Positions 34,791-43,301 of a DNA stretch of 64,000 bases are shown piece by piece. The translations under genes and the position numbers were made by a program. A model generated the notes under the pieces. It was not told where the DNA came from. It worked only from the letters and a program-made list of their open reading frames with translations, and ran no database searches. Location: contig NZ_CP021080.1 of assembly GCF_000802245.2 (NCBI RefSeq), positions 868,001-932,000 on the forward strand. The letters run 5' to 3'. The stretch is from Streptomyces pluripotens. Its GTDB lineage: Bacteria > Actinomycetota > Actinomycetes > Streptomycetales > Streptomycetaceae. Numbering within the stretch: position 1 is the stretch's first letter; every line of letters starts with the position of its first letter.

Positions 34791-36422
34791 GTGGCCCGGC
34801 GCCCCCTCCCCCGCATTCTGAGCAAAGACAGCGCCCAGATCGCCCGGACGCAGATCGTCCGGAGCCGGGAGCTGGCCCGGACGGCGGCCGACAGCGCCAC
34901 CGACGTCCTCCACCCGCTGATCACCGTCACGCGCGGACTGCGCCGCCTGGCCTCGGCCGGGCGGCGCAAGTGGGCGGACACCCCCAAGGACAAGCGCGGG
35001 CCACTGCTGTTCCTGGTGGCCTGTGTGATCCTGGTCGTGGCACTGGCGCCCTACGGGCCGCTACTCGCCGTCATCACCGTGATGGCGGCAGCGGCCTGGC
35101 AGGGCCGTGACCGAACCCCGCCGGCGCCCGAAGGGCCCGACGAGTCCCAGGCCGAACGACTCCAGGCGCTCTACGAGGCCCTGGTGCCATACTTCTGCGG
35201 CCCCGACGACCCGGCACCGCTGTACACACACGGCGGGGACTGGGAGCAAGCCTTCACCGCGCACGAGTTCGACGACGGCGGGCGCGTCGGTCACCTCGTG
35301 ATCCGCTACCCCGCCTACTACCCGGACGGCGAGCCAGAGGCCCGCGCGCGGATCGAGCAGCTCCTCACCGCAAAGGCCGGGCGGGCCCGCGAGTACCGCT
35401 TCGCCTGGGACGAGGAGGGCAACCAGCTGACCGTCACCGCCCTCGCCCCGCTGCCCGCGGACGTCCCCGCGCAGCGCTTCGTCACCGCGCCCGGCGAAAC
35501 CGTCCTGGGCTTCACCGACCCGAGCGAAGTCCAGCGCACGCTTCCCCTCTCCTACGGGGAGGAACAGATCGACGTCCCGCCGGTCGTCTGGCGCACCGGC
35601 ATCCGCTCCACCGAGCCGCACCTGCTGGTCATGGGCCAGCCGGGCAGCGGCACCTCCACGCTGCTGCGCTCCATCGTCCTGCAGGCCCTGCAGTACGGGG
35701 ACGTCCTGATCGTCGACGGCGGCGGCACCGGCGAGTTCACCTGCCTGACCGGCCGCGACGGCGTACTGGCCGTGGAGTGCGCGCTGGCGGGGGCACTGGC
35801 CAGTCTGGAGTGGGCCGCGCAGGAGACCGAACGTCGGCTCATCGCGATCAACCTGGCCCGGCAGGCGGGTGACCCGCCGCCGGCGGACACCCGGCGCCCG
35901 CTGTGGATCCTGCTGGACCGCCCGAGCGTCTTCGCCCTCCTCGCGACTTCGGAAGGCCGCAACGACCCGCAGACGCTGCTCCAGGTGCCATTGCGACACG
36001 GACGGGCGGCGCACGTGACCGTGGTCGTGGCCGAGCAGTTCGACAGCGCGGAGGCACTGAGCGACGCGGTACGGCAGCACACACGTGCGCGCGTCGTCCT
36101 CGGACCCGCGGCTCCCCGGCAGGTGGAGGCGGTACTGGGTACGCCGTCTCACACGACCGCGCTGGCGCATGTCCCGCCGGGACGGGGTTTCGCCCGGCTG
36201 GGGTCCGGTCCGGTGCACCGGTTGCAGGTGCCACGTACACCGGATCCTTACGACGACGCCACGAGTGACACCGATCGGCAGGCGGTACTGGAGTTGCTGC
36301 CACCGCGGACCGCTCCCGCGGATGTGGAGCCGGCCGAGCCGATCGAGCCGGCGGACCTGACCAAGCCGGCGGTCGAGGCAGCGCCCGTGGCCGCGGAGGC
36401 CGTGCCGGTCGAGAGCTCCTGA
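34791..36422 (+). CDS. sffA: SffA: SpoIIIE/FtsK-like DNA translocase homologue with altered P-loop
   Basis: This 543-residue protein has an N-terminal charged region and hydrophobic segment(s) (about residues 72-100: LLFLVACVILVVALA and LLAVITVMAAAAW) and a C-terminal FtsK/SpoIIIE-like P-loop domain (about 250-500). The Walker A equivalent reads MGQPGSGTSTLLRS (about 281-294), with Thr where the invariant Lys of GKS/GKT is expected. A Walker B-like LWILLDRP follows. The C-terminal 45 residues are a Glu/Pro/Ala-rich tail. In Streptomyces SffA is recruited to sporulation septa by SmeA. Loss of the Lys predicts weak or no ATP hydrolysis unless compensated. Confidence 0.85.
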   Translation: MARRPLPRILSKDSAQIARTQIVRSRELARTAADSATDVLHPLITVTRGLRRLASAGRRKWADTPKDKRGPLLFLVACVILVVALAPYGPLLAVITVMAAAAWQGRDRTPPAPEGPDESQAERLQALYEALVPYFCGPDDPAPLYTHGGDWEQAFTAHEFDDGGRVGHLVIRYPAYYPDGEPEARARIEQLLTAKAGRAREYRFAWDEEGNQLTVTALAPLPADVPAQRFVTAPGETVLGFTDPSEVQRTLPLSYGEEQIDVPPVVWRTGIRSTEPHLLVMGQPGSGTSTLLRSIVLQALQYGDVLIVDGGGTGEFTCLTGRDGVLAVECALAGALASLEWAAQETERRLIAINLARQAGDPPPADTRRPLWILLDRPSVFALLATSEGRNDPQTLLQVPLRHGRAAHVTVVVAEQFDSAEALSDAVRQHTRARVVLGPAAPRQVEAVLGTPSHTTALAHVPPGRGFARLGSGPVHRLQVPRTPDPYDDATSDTDRQAVLELLPPRTAPADVEPAEPIEPADLTKPAVEAAPVAAEAVPVESS

Positions 36423-36528
36423 GGCACCCGCCTCGGCCGGGCGGATCAGGGGCGCCCGGCAGCGGGGACTACCGTGCCCGACGGGACCACCCAGCCCCTC
36501 CCCGCGCGAAGATCCCGCGGGCACGGCC

Positions 36529-36547
36529 GCCCGGGACTCCCCCGGGC
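36529..36547 (-). terminator. Hairpin between convergent sffA and mocR-type gene
   Basis: A perfect 7-bp GC stem (arms 36529-36535 and 36541-36547) with a 5-nt loop lies 8 bp past the stop of the MocR-type regulator and could also stop sffA transcription. Confidence 0.5.
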
Positions 36548-36555
36548 ACGGGCAG

Positions 36556-38064
36556 TCACGCCACAAACGTGCGCGGGGCCTCCGTGCCACCCGTCGCCCC
36601 CGTCTCCACCAGCCGGGCCGCCGCGGCGAGACGGACCGCGGCCTCCTCCGCCACCGCTCCCCCGACGGTGAACGGAAGGCGTACGTAGCCCTCGAAGGCA
36701 CCGTCGACGCCGAAGCGGGGACCGGAGGGAACACGGACACCGACCCGTTCACCCGCTTCCGCGAGACGGGAACCGGAGAGGCCGCCCGCACGAACCCAGA
36801 GGGTCAGACCGCCCCGCGGGACCTCGAACTCCCAGTCGGGCAGTTCCCGACGGAGGGCGGCCACCAGTGCGTCCCGGTTCTCCCGGGCCTGGTCGCGGCG
36901 CAGACCGACGGCCTGCTCCCAGCCTCCGGTGCTGAAGAGCCAGTTCACCGCCAACTGTTCCAGGACGGGGGTGCCCAGGTCGGCGTAGGCGCGAGCGGCC
37001 ACCAGGCTACGGATGACGTCCGGGGCCGCTCGTACCCAGCCGATCCGCATCCCGGCCCAGAACGCCTTGCTGGCGGAGCCCACCGTGATCACCGTGGATC
37101 CGGCCGGGTCGAAGCTGCACACCGGGCGGGGCATACCGCCATCCCGGAAGTCGTCGTCGAGCCACAGTTCCGACATCGTCTCGTCGGCGATCAGCACCGT
37201 GCCTGCCGAGCGGGTCGCGTCCACCAGCCTGCGCCGCTGGTCATCGTCGGCGAGCGCACCGGTCGGGTTGTGAAAGTCGGCCACCACGTAGGCGATCCGT
37301 GGTGCGGCCTCGCGCAGGACCTGGCGCCAGCGGTCCAGATCCCAACCGGACAGCCCCTCCGCCATCGCGACGGGCACGAGCCGGGCGCCCGCCTCCCGCA
37401 TCAGCTGCAAGATGTTGGCGTAGGACGGGGACTCCACGGCGATGCGCTCGCCCCGCCCCGCGAACAGGTGGCAGATCGCGTCGATGGCACCCATCGCACC
37501 GGTCGTCACCATGATCTGCTCAGGCATGGTGGGAATCCCGCGCGCGGTGTAGCGCTCGGCGATCATCGAGCGCAAGGCGGGCAGGCCGGCCGGGTAGTCA
37601 CCGTGCGTGTGGGCGTACGGCGGCAGTTCCTCAAGCGCGCCCTGTACAGCGCGGGTGAGCCAGGGTTCGGGGGCGGGCAGTGCCGCGCAACCCAGGTCGA
37701 TCAACGAGCCGAGTGCCTCCGGCGGCAGCGGTTCCAGCCCACGTGCGGGCAGCGGGTTGCCGGCCGGAACGGCCGTCCAGCTGCCCGCACCGCGCCGGGA
37801 CTCCAGGAAGCCCTCGGTGCGCAGCGCCTCGTAGGCGGCAGCCACCGTGGTGCGGCTCACGGAGAGGGCGAGGGCGAGTTCGCGTTCGGCGGGCAGGCGA
37901 GCGGCCACCGGGACACGGCCTTCGAGGACCAGCAGCCGGATGCCGTCGGCGAGCGCACGGTAGGCGGGCGGTCGACGGGTACCACGGCCGGCCGGGCGGT
38001 CCTGCTGGGAGCTCACCAGCCGGGCGAGCTGCGTGGCCCCCACCGCTGAGGTCCAATGCGCCAT
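36556..38064 (-). CDS. MocR-type regulator (GntR helix-turn-helix fused to aminotransferase-like domain)
   Basis: This 502-residue protein has an N-terminal GntR-type winged helix (about residues 34-100; LPAERELALALSVSRTTVAAAY) and a fold-type I aminotransferase-like domain. The PLP-binding lysine is in VGSASKAFWAGMRIG, with YVVADFHNPTGA as the cofactor-proximal block. MocR proteins sense PLP or amino-acid adducts and regulate a neighbouring gene. It is divergent from a YczE-type membrane gene with 102 bp between, which contains candidate operator repeats. Confidence 0.9.
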   Translation of the reverse strand: MAHWTSAVGATQLARLVSSQQDRPAGRGTRRPPAYRALADGIRLLVLEGRVPVAARLPAERELALALSVSRTTVAAAYEALRTEGFLESRRGAGSWTAVPAGNPLPARGLEPLPPEALGSLIDLGCAALPAPEPWLTRAVQGALEELPPYAHTHGDYPAGLPALRSMIAERYTARGIPTMPEQIMVTTGAMGAIDAICHLFAGRGERIAVESPSYANILQLMREAGARLVPVAMAEGLSGWDLDRWRQVLREAAPRIAYVVADFHNPTGALADDDQRRRLVDATRSAGTVLIADETMSELWLDDDFRDGGMPRPVCSFDPAGSTVITVGSASKAFWAGMRIGWVRAAPDVIRSLVAARAYADLGTPVLEQLAVNWLFSTGGWEQAVGLRRDQARENRDALVAALRRELPDWEFEVPRGGLTLWVRAGGLSGSRLAEAGERVGVRVPSGPRFGVDGAFEGYVRLPFTVGGAVAEEAAVRLAAAARLVETGATGGTEAPRTFVA

Positions 38065-38070
38065 GACAAT

Positions 38071-38109
38071 CAGTCCACCTTCCCCGAATTGGCCCTGGAT
38101 GGCCCTTCA
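38071..38109. promoter_or_regulatory. Candidate MocR operator repeats
   Basis: Between the divergent regulator and the YczE-type gene, TGGCCCT occurs twice in direct orientation with a 10-bp period (38090-38096, 38100-38106). In addition the minus strand at 38071-38081 reads AAGGTGGACTG, close to the AAAGTGGWCTA element recognised by the MocR-type PdxR of corynebacteria. Operator function is inferred. Confidence 0.4.
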
Positions 38110-38166
38110 CCCCAAGCCACACAGTGTCACGCATCAGGCCACCGCCACCACCCAGGGGGGTATGTC

Positions 38167-38820
38167 GTGTCCACTCGGGACCGTCTTGAACGACGGCTGA
38201 TCCAGCTCTACGGCGGGCTCGCGCTGTACGGCGCGAGTTCCGGGTTGCTCGTGGTGGCGGGCCTAGGCCTTGAGCCCTGGAACGTGCTGCACCAAGGGCT
38301 CGCCAGACTGACCGGGCTCACCATCGGCGTGGTCTCGATCATCATCGGGGCGACGGTGCTGTTGCTGTGGATCCCGCTGCGCCAGCGTCCCGGACTTGGA
38401 ACCGTCTCCAACGTCTTCGTCGTCGGCCTCGCCATGGATGGCACCCTCGCGCTGGTCCCGGACGTGCGTTCCCTGACCGCACGCGTCCCGCTCCTCCTGG
38501 CCGGGATCGTGCTGAACGGCGCGGCGACCGGCCTGTACATCTCGGCTCGCTTCGGCCCGGGTCCGCGGGACGGACTGATGACAGGCCTGCACCTGCGCAC
38601 CGGCCGCTCGATCCGGCTGATGCGAACGGCGGTCGAGGTCGCGGTGGTGGTCACCGGCTTCGCGCTGGGCGGCACCATCGGGGTGGGCACCGTGCTGTAC
38701 GCCGTGTCGATCGGCCCACTGGCGCAACTGTTCCTGCGGATGTTCGCCGTGCCAGCGGCGCCGGCGGGTAGCACGGTCGTTGCCTCCACGACACCGGAGC
38801 AGGTCATACTGCGTCGGTGA
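38167..38820 (+). CDS. YczE/YitT-like integral membrane protein
   Basis: This 217-residue membrane protein has about five hydrophobic segments (YGGLALYGASSGLLVVAGLG, VVSIIIGATVLLLWIPL, VPLLLAGIVLNGAATGLYI, EVAVVVTGFALGG, TVLYAVSIGPLAQLFL). It matches YczE-family proteins with the RFGPGPRDGLMTGL motif. The GTG start at 38167 follows an AGGGGGG site. YczE-type genes are commonly found beside MocR regulators, and transport of a PLP-related or amino-acid-related compound has been suggested for such pairs. It overlaps the next gene by 4 bp. Confidence 0.82.
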   Translation: MSTRDRLERRLIQLYGGLALYGASSGLLVVAGLGLEPWNVLHQGLARLTGLTIGVVSIIIGATVLLLWIPLRQRPGLGTVSNVFVVGLAMDGTLALVPDVRSLTARVPLLLAGIVLNGAATGLYISARFGPGPRDGLMTGLHLRTGRSIRLMRTAVEVAVVVTGFALGGTIGVGTVLYAVSIGPLAQLFLRMFAVPAAPAGSTVVASTTPEQVILRR

Positions 38821-39593
38821 CCCTCACGACACCGCCCATACGCCATCCGTACCTCGACCATCCGGGCCCCCTCGCCTTCGCCCACCGCGGCGGTGCCGCC
38901 GACGGCCTGGAGAACACCGCGGCGCAATTCCGGCGCGCCGTGGAGCTGGGCTACCGGTACATCGAGACCGACGTGCACGCCACGGCCGACGGCCGACTGG
39001 CCGCCTTCCACGACACGACCCTGGACCGGGTCACCGACGGGGCCGGCCGCATCGCGGAGCTGCCGTGGCAGGAGATACGGCAGGCACGCGTGGGCGGCCG
39101 TGAGCCGGTGCCGCTGTTCGAGGAGCTACTGGAGACCTTCCCCGAGGTCCGCTGGAACGTCGACGTGAAGGCGGAGCCCGCGCTGCGGCCCCTGCTGGAA
39201 CTGATCGAGCGCACCAACGCCTGGGACCGGGTGTGTGTGGGGTCCTTCTCGGAAGCGCGGGTGCTGCGGGCCCAGCGACTGGCCGGTCCGCGTCTGGCCA
39301 CCTCGTTCGGCACACGTGGGGTACTCAGCCTGCGGTTGCGCTCCTGGGGGCTGCCGGCGGCGGTGCGCCGGTCCGCGGTCGCCGCGCAGGTGCCCGAGGC
39401 TCAGTCGGGCCTCCCGGTGGTCGACCACCGCTTCATCCGCGCCGCTCATGCGCGCGGGTTGCAGGTGCACGTATGGACGATCAACGAACCCGACCGCATG
39501 CACCGGCTCCTGGACCTGGGTGTTGATGGCATCATGACCGATCACATCGACACGTTGCGCAAGGTCATGGAGGACCGCGGCGTCTGGGTCTGA
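38817..39593 (+). CDS. Glycerophosphodiester phosphodiesterase family protein
   Basis: This 258-residue GDPD-type TIM barrel starts at GTG 38817 overlapping the previous stop. Catalytic and metal-binding residues are visible: AFAHRGGAADGLENT (His and Glu), YIETDVHATADG (Glu-Asp-His), WNVDVKAEP, and the terminal VHVWTINEPDRM and DGIMTDH blocks. It hydrolyses glycerophosphodiesters to glycerol-3-phosphate and an alcohol. No signal peptide is seen, so it is likely cytoplasmic. It is co-transcribed with the YczE-type gene. Confidence 0.9.
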   Translation: MTLTTPPIRHPYLDHPGPLAFAHRGGAADGLENTAAQFRRAVELGYRYIETDVHATADGRLAAFHDTTLDRVTDGAGRIAELPWQEIRQARVGGREPVPLFEELLETFPEVRWNVDVKAEPALRPLLELIERTNAWDRVCVGSFSEARVLRAQRLAGPRLATSFGTRGVLSLRLRSWGLPAAVRRSAVAAQVPEAQSGLPVVDHRFIRAAHARGLQVHVWTINEPDRMHRLLDLGVDGIMTDHIDTLRKVMEDRGVWV

Positions 39594-39654
39594 CCGCCCG
39601 GACCGGCCGTGCCCCGCCTTCGCACGGCACTTCGGCGGGGAAGCGAGGGCACGC

Positions 39655-41001
39655 GTGAACATCGACACCGTGCGCACACAGACGGCGGACGAGACCGTCG
39701 GTCGCAGACGCGAGCAGCGCGGCTGGTACTTCTACGACTGGGCGTGCTCGGTCTATTCGACGAGCGTCCTGACCGTGTTCCTGGGGCCGTACCTGACATC
39801 GGTCGCGGAGCGGGCGGCAGACCCCAGTGGATATGTGCATCCGCTGGGCATCCCGGTCCGGGCGGGTTCCTTCTTCGCCTACTCGGTGTCCCTGTCGGTG
39901 ATCCTCGCCGTGGTCGTGATGCCTCTGGTGGGCAGCGCGGCCGACCGCACGGGGCGCAAGAAGCCGCTGCTCGCAGCGGCGGCGTACACGGGGGCAGCCG
40001 CGACCACCGGCATGTTCTTCCTCGACGGCGACCGGTATCTGCTCGGCGGGGTGCTGCTCGTGGTGGCCAACGGGGCGCAGTCCGTCGGGATGATGCTCTA
40101 CAACTCCTACCTTCCGCAGATCGCCCCGCCCGAGGAACGAGACGCGGTCTCCTCCCGCGGCTGGGCCTTCGGCTACGGGGCGGGCTCCACGGTTCTCGTC
40201 GCCAATCTGGTCCTGTACTCGGCGCACGACTCGTTCGGCCTGTCGGAAACGGCCGCGGTCCGCATCTGCCTGGCCTCGGCGGGTCTGTGGTGGGGCGCCT
40301 TCACGCTGATACCGCTGCGCAGGCTGCGCGACCGACCCACGCACGCGGGGGACGCCACGGCACCGGGGCTGAGACAACTCGTGTCGACCGTCCGGGGTAT
40401 GCGGCAGCATCCGCTGACGCTGGCGTTCCTGCTGGCCTACCTGGTGTACAACGACGGCATCCAGACCGTGATCTCCCAGGCCTCGATCTACGGCTCGCAG
40501 GAACTGGGCCTCGGGCAGTCGACGCTGATCGGTGCCGTGCTGCTGGTGCAGGTGCTCGCCGTGGCGGGCGCACTGGCGATGGGGCGGCTCGCGCGGACGT
40601 ACGGCGCCAAACGGACCATCCTGGGTTCACTGGTGGCCTGGACCGTCACCTTGGCGGCCGGCTACTTCCTGCCCGCGAAGGCACCGGTGTGGTTCTTCGT
40701 GCTGGCCTCCGGGATCGGCCTGGTACTCGGTGGCAGCCAGGCGCTGTCCCGGTCGCTGTTCTCCCATCTGGTGCCACCCGGTAAGGAAGCCGAGTACTTC
40801 TCGGCCTACGAGCTGAGCGATCGCGGGATGAGCTGGCTCGGCCCCCTGCTGTTCGGCGTGACGTACCAGGTGACCGGAAGCTATCGCTCGGCGATCATCT
40901 CTCTGGTGGCCTTCTTCATCATCGGCTTCACCCTGCTCGCCCGGGTCCCGGTGCGGCGGGCGATCAGCGAGGCGGGCAACCCGGTTCCGGAAAAGATCTA
41001 G
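39655..41001 (+). CDS. MFS transporter, UMF1/Atg22-like family
   Basis: This 448-residue protein starts at GTG 39655 and has about twelve hydrophobic segments. The N-terminus (RGWYFYDWACSVYSTSVLTVF), the first cytoplasmic loop (PLVGSAADRTGRKKP) and the mid-protein YNSYLPQIA and SRGWAFGYGAGS motifs are typical of the bacterial UMF1 (Vps22/Atg22-like) branch of MFS permeases. Substrate is not known; eukaryotic relatives export amino acids from vacuoles. No close operon partner: 61 bp after the GDPD gene and about 265 bp before rbpA. Confidence 0.87.
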   Translation: MNIDTVRTQTADETVGRRREQRGWYFYDWACSVYSTSVLTVFLGPYLTSVAERAADPSGYVHPLGIPVRAGSFFAYSVSLSVILAVVVMPLVGSAADRTGRKKPLLAAAAYTGAAATTGMFFLDGDRYLLGGVLLVVANGAQSVGMMLYNSYLPQIAPPEERDAVSSRGWAFGYGAGSTVLVANLVLYSAHDSFGLSETAAVRICLASAGLWWGAFTLIPLRRLRDRPTHAGDATAPGLRQLVSTVRGMRQHPLTLAFLLAYLVYNDGIQTVISQASIYGSQELGLGQSTLIGAVLLVQVLAVAGALAMGRLARTYGAKRTILGSLVAWTVTLAAGYFLPAKAPVWFFVLASGIGLVLGGSQALSRSLFSHLVPPGKEAEYFSAYELSDRGMSWLGPLLFGVTYQVTGSYRSAIISLVAFFIIGFTLLARVPVRRAISEAGNPVPEKI

Positions 41002-41179
41002 CCCAGATTTAGCGTTCAACACGAAAGGGCGGTAGTGTACGCCTTTGGCCTGCCAGGCGTACCGTTACTGCGCGTCAAAGATGCTGAAACGCTGGGTGAC
41101 ATCTGCCAGCAGATGTGACAAACCGGGCGCCTGTGGGTAAAACAAGGGGCGGCTACGACGGCGACGCATGACCCGGAAC

Positions 41180-41206
41180 GGGAATCTTTACCGCCGACCG
41201 GACGTT
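41180..41206 (+). promoter_or_regulatory. SigR-type promoter of rbpA
   Basis: GGGAAT at 41180-41185 is separated by exactly 18 bp from GTT at 41204-41206, the SigR consensus GGAAT-N18-GTT for thiol-stress genes. It lies 61 bp upstream of the rbpA start. rbpA is a known SigR target in Streptomyces coelicolor. Confidence 0.85.
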
Positions 41207-41267
41207 GACCGGATGACGACGACAGCGACACCTGTCCTGTGGGCGACAAGCCCGGGAGGCACGATTC

Positions 41268-41642
41268 ATGAGTGAGCGAGCTCTTCGCGGCACACGCCTC
41301 GTGGTGACCAGCTACGAGACGGACCGCGGTATCGACCTGGCCCCGCGCCAGGCCGTGGAGTACGCATGCGAGAAGGGGCACCGTTTCGAGATGCCCTTCT
41401 CGGTCGAGGCGGAGATTCCGCCGGAGTGGGAGTGCAAGGTCTGCGGGGCCCAGGCACTCCTCGTCGACGGCGACGGCCCTGAGGAGAAGAAGGCCAAGCC
41501 CGCGCGTACCCATTGGGACATGCTGATGGAGCGGCGCACCCGTGAGGAACTCGAAGAGGTCCTTGAGGAGCGCCTGGCGGTTCTGCGCTCGGGGGCGATG
41601 AACATCGCGGTTCACCCTCGCGACAGCCGCAAGAGCGCGTAA
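41268..41642 (+). CDS. rbpA: RbpA: RNA polymerase-binding protein
   Basis: This 124-residue actinobacterial transcription factor binds the principal sigma factor (HrdB group) and stabilises the open complex. Recognisable blocks are MSERALRGTRLVVTSYETDR, the zinc-knuckle-like VEYACEKGHRF and WECKVCGAQALL, and the C-terminal sigma-interacting helix (HWDMLMERRTREELEEVLEE). Length is canonical. A GGGAGG site precedes the ATG, and a SigR promoter lies upstream, coupling its level to disulfide stress. It is followed by a very strong terminator. Confidence 0.97.
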   Translation: MSERALRGTRLVVTSYETDRGIDLAPRQAVEYACEKGHRFEMPFSVEAEIPPEWECKVCGAQALLVDGDGPEEKKAKPARTHWDMLMERRTREELEEVLEERLAVLRSGAMNIAVHPRDSRKSA

Positions 41643-41661
41643 CGCGTCACACCGCATACGA

Positions 41662-41712
41662 CGAAACGGCGGGCGCCCTGCGTGAATCCCACGCAGGGCG
41701 CCCGCCGTTTCG
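41662..41712. terminator. Perfect 23-bp bidirectional terminator
   Basis: The arms 41662-41684 and 41690-41712 are fully complementary over 23 bp with a 5-nt loop. The symmetric edges include AAAC/GTTT, giving short U and A runs for both directions. It begins 19 bp after rbpA and separates it from the convergent fxsA. Confidence 0.9.
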
Positions 41713-41852
41713 TGTGCCTCGGGTCTGAAGGCTTCACACCCTTTGGACCTGCAGTTTCGCGCCCCCGGACCCGACGGCTTCGCGCGCTCTGGACGCGGCG
41801 GGTTCGTCGTGTCCTCGATTGAGGTGCGCGCAGCGCGCCGCAGGAGGGGCGC

Positions 41853-42410
41853 TCAACGGTTCCATGGCGGTCGCAGCTCCCCCGTCCCGGGGTTGTCCTC
41901 CTGATCCCGGATGACCTCCCCCGGCACCACCTTGCCGTCAGGCCGGTGGATGCGGGCCTGCTGGAAGGCATCACCCAGGCTGCCGGGAGCGGCCTTGCGC
42001 AGCCGCTTGTCCAAGCTGTGCTCGGCATAGCGGCCGACCGCCTTCTGAACCGGCCTGAGGAGCAGGAGCAGACCCGCCGCGTCCGAGATCGGACCCGGAA
42101 TCATCAGCAGCAGGCCCCCGAGCATCACCAGGCCGTTGCCTCCGCTGCTCTCAGGCGAACCGCCTCGCTGCAACACCTCGTTGAGGTTCTGGAAGGCACG
42201 GCGGCCCGCCCGCTTGATGACCACGGAGCCGCCCACGATGCCCGCGACCAGCAGGAGGAAGACGGTGAGGCCCCCGGCCACGTCGGCGACCAGGGTCAGC
42301 AGCCAGATCTCCAGCACCAACCACGCGGCGACGGCCAACGGCAGATACCTGCGCAGCCGGGAACGCGGGGGCCGGGCGGTGTACGGAGAGGTCGGAGCGC
42401 CAGTCGTCAT
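41853..42410 (-). CDS. fxsA: FxsA-family membrane protein
   Basis: This 185-residue protein has three hydrophobic segments (YLPLAVAAWLVLEIWLLTLV, GLTVFLLLVAGIVGGSVVI, GLVMLGGLLLMIPGPISDA) and the FxsA hallmark MLGGLLLMIPGPISDAAGLL. FxsA suppresses F-exclusion of phage T7 when overproduced in E. coli; the housekeeping role is unknown. The C-terminal third is hydrophilic. It lies downstream of ppm1 on the same strand with a 96-bp gap. Confidence 0.9.
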   Translation of the reverse strand: MTTGAPTSPYTARPPRSRLRRYLPLAVAAWLVLEIWLLTLVADVAGGLTVFLLLVAGIVGGSVVIKRAGRRAFQNLNEVLQRGGSPESSGGNGLVMLGGLLLMIPGPISDAAGLLLLLRPVQKAVGRYAEHSLDKRLRKAAPGSLGDAFQQARIHRPDGKVVPGEVIRDQEDNPGTGELRPPWNR

Positions 42411-42506
42411 GCTTCCAGTGTGCCTGGGCGCGGCTCAGCGCAAAATAAGGGGGGGGGTGATCAGCCGGAGCTGCGCCACCGCTCCTGGGTCGGCCCCGGC
42501 CGGACC

Positions 42507-43301
42507 TTACGTCTGCTTGCCTCTGCCGGTGATCTTGGCGACCCGGTCGCCGATGCCCCAGGCGGTGACCCGCCACAGAGCCTCGGCCAGGATGTCCTTG
42601 CTCATCTTGGAGTCGCCCAGTTCCCGCTCGACGAACGTGATCGGGACCTCGACGATGTGGTAACCGGCCTTGATCGCACGGCGGGCCAGGTCGACCTGGA
42701 AGCAGTAGCCCTGCGAGGCGACCTCGCTCAGACCCAGACCTTCCAGGGTCTCGCGGCGGAAGGCGCGGTAGCCGCCGGTGATGTCACGCAGCGGCAGGTC
42801 GAGGGCGAGACGGGAGTAGAGGCTGCCACCGCGGGAGATGAACTCGCGGGACCTGGGCCAGTTCACCACCCGGCCGCCGGGCACCCAGCGGGAACCGAGC
42901 ACCAGATCCGCGCCCTTGAGCGCAGTGAGCAGCCGGGGCAGTTCCTCGGGCTGGTGGGAACCGTCGGCGTCCATCTCGACCAGCACTCCGTACCCGTGCT
43001 CCAGGCCCCAGCGGAAGCCTGCGAGGTAGGCCGCGCCGAGCCCTTCCTTGCCCTTGCGGTGCAGCACCTGCACATGATCGTCCTCGGCGGCCAGTTCGTC
43101 GGCGAGCTTGCCGGTGCCATCGGGGCTGTTGTCGTCCGCGATGAGCACATGCACCTCGGGAACGGCCTCGCGTACCCGGCCGACAATGGTCTTGATGTTC
43201 TCCGCCTCGTTGAAGGTCGGGATGATCACCAAGGCCGTGCCGAGCGGACCGAACTGCCTCCCTTGGGCCTTGGGCGCGAGGGTTCCGTCGCCGTCGTTCA
43301 C
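42507..43301 (-). CDS. ppm1: Ppm1: polyprenol monophosphomannose synthase
   Basis: This 264-residue GT2 enzyme transfers mannose from GDP-mannose to polyprenyl phosphate, giving the donor for protein O-mannosylation and other extracytoplasmic mannosylation. Motifs are VIIPTFNEAENI, the metal-binding LVEMDADGSHQPEELPRLL, GSRWVPGG, and ITGGYRAFRRETL. The GTG start at 43301 has an AAGGGG site. In Streptomyces coelicolor ppm1 is needed for phiC31 infection and protein glycosylation. The protein lacks the extra N-acyltransferase-like domain of the mycobacterial fusion. Confidence 0.92.
   Translation of the reverse strand: MNDGDGTLAPKAQGRQFGPLGTALVIIPTFNEAENIKTIVGRVREAVPEVHVLIADDNSPDGTGKLADELAAEDDHVQVLHRKGKEGLGAAYLAGFRWGLEHGYGVLVEMDADGSHQPEELPRLLTALKGADLVLGSRWVPGGRVVNWPRSREFISRGGSLYSRLALDLPLRDITGGYRAFRRETLEGLGLSEVASQGYCFQVDLARRAIKAGYHIVEVPITFVERELGDSKMSKDILAEALWRVTAWGIGDRVAKITGRGKQT

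Noticed and set aside
41728..41830. Imperfect repeats (AGGCTTCACACC.../CGGCTTCGCGCG...) between rbpA and fxsA
   Set aside because: Similarity is short and degenerate; probably remnants of low-complexity GC sequence without function.
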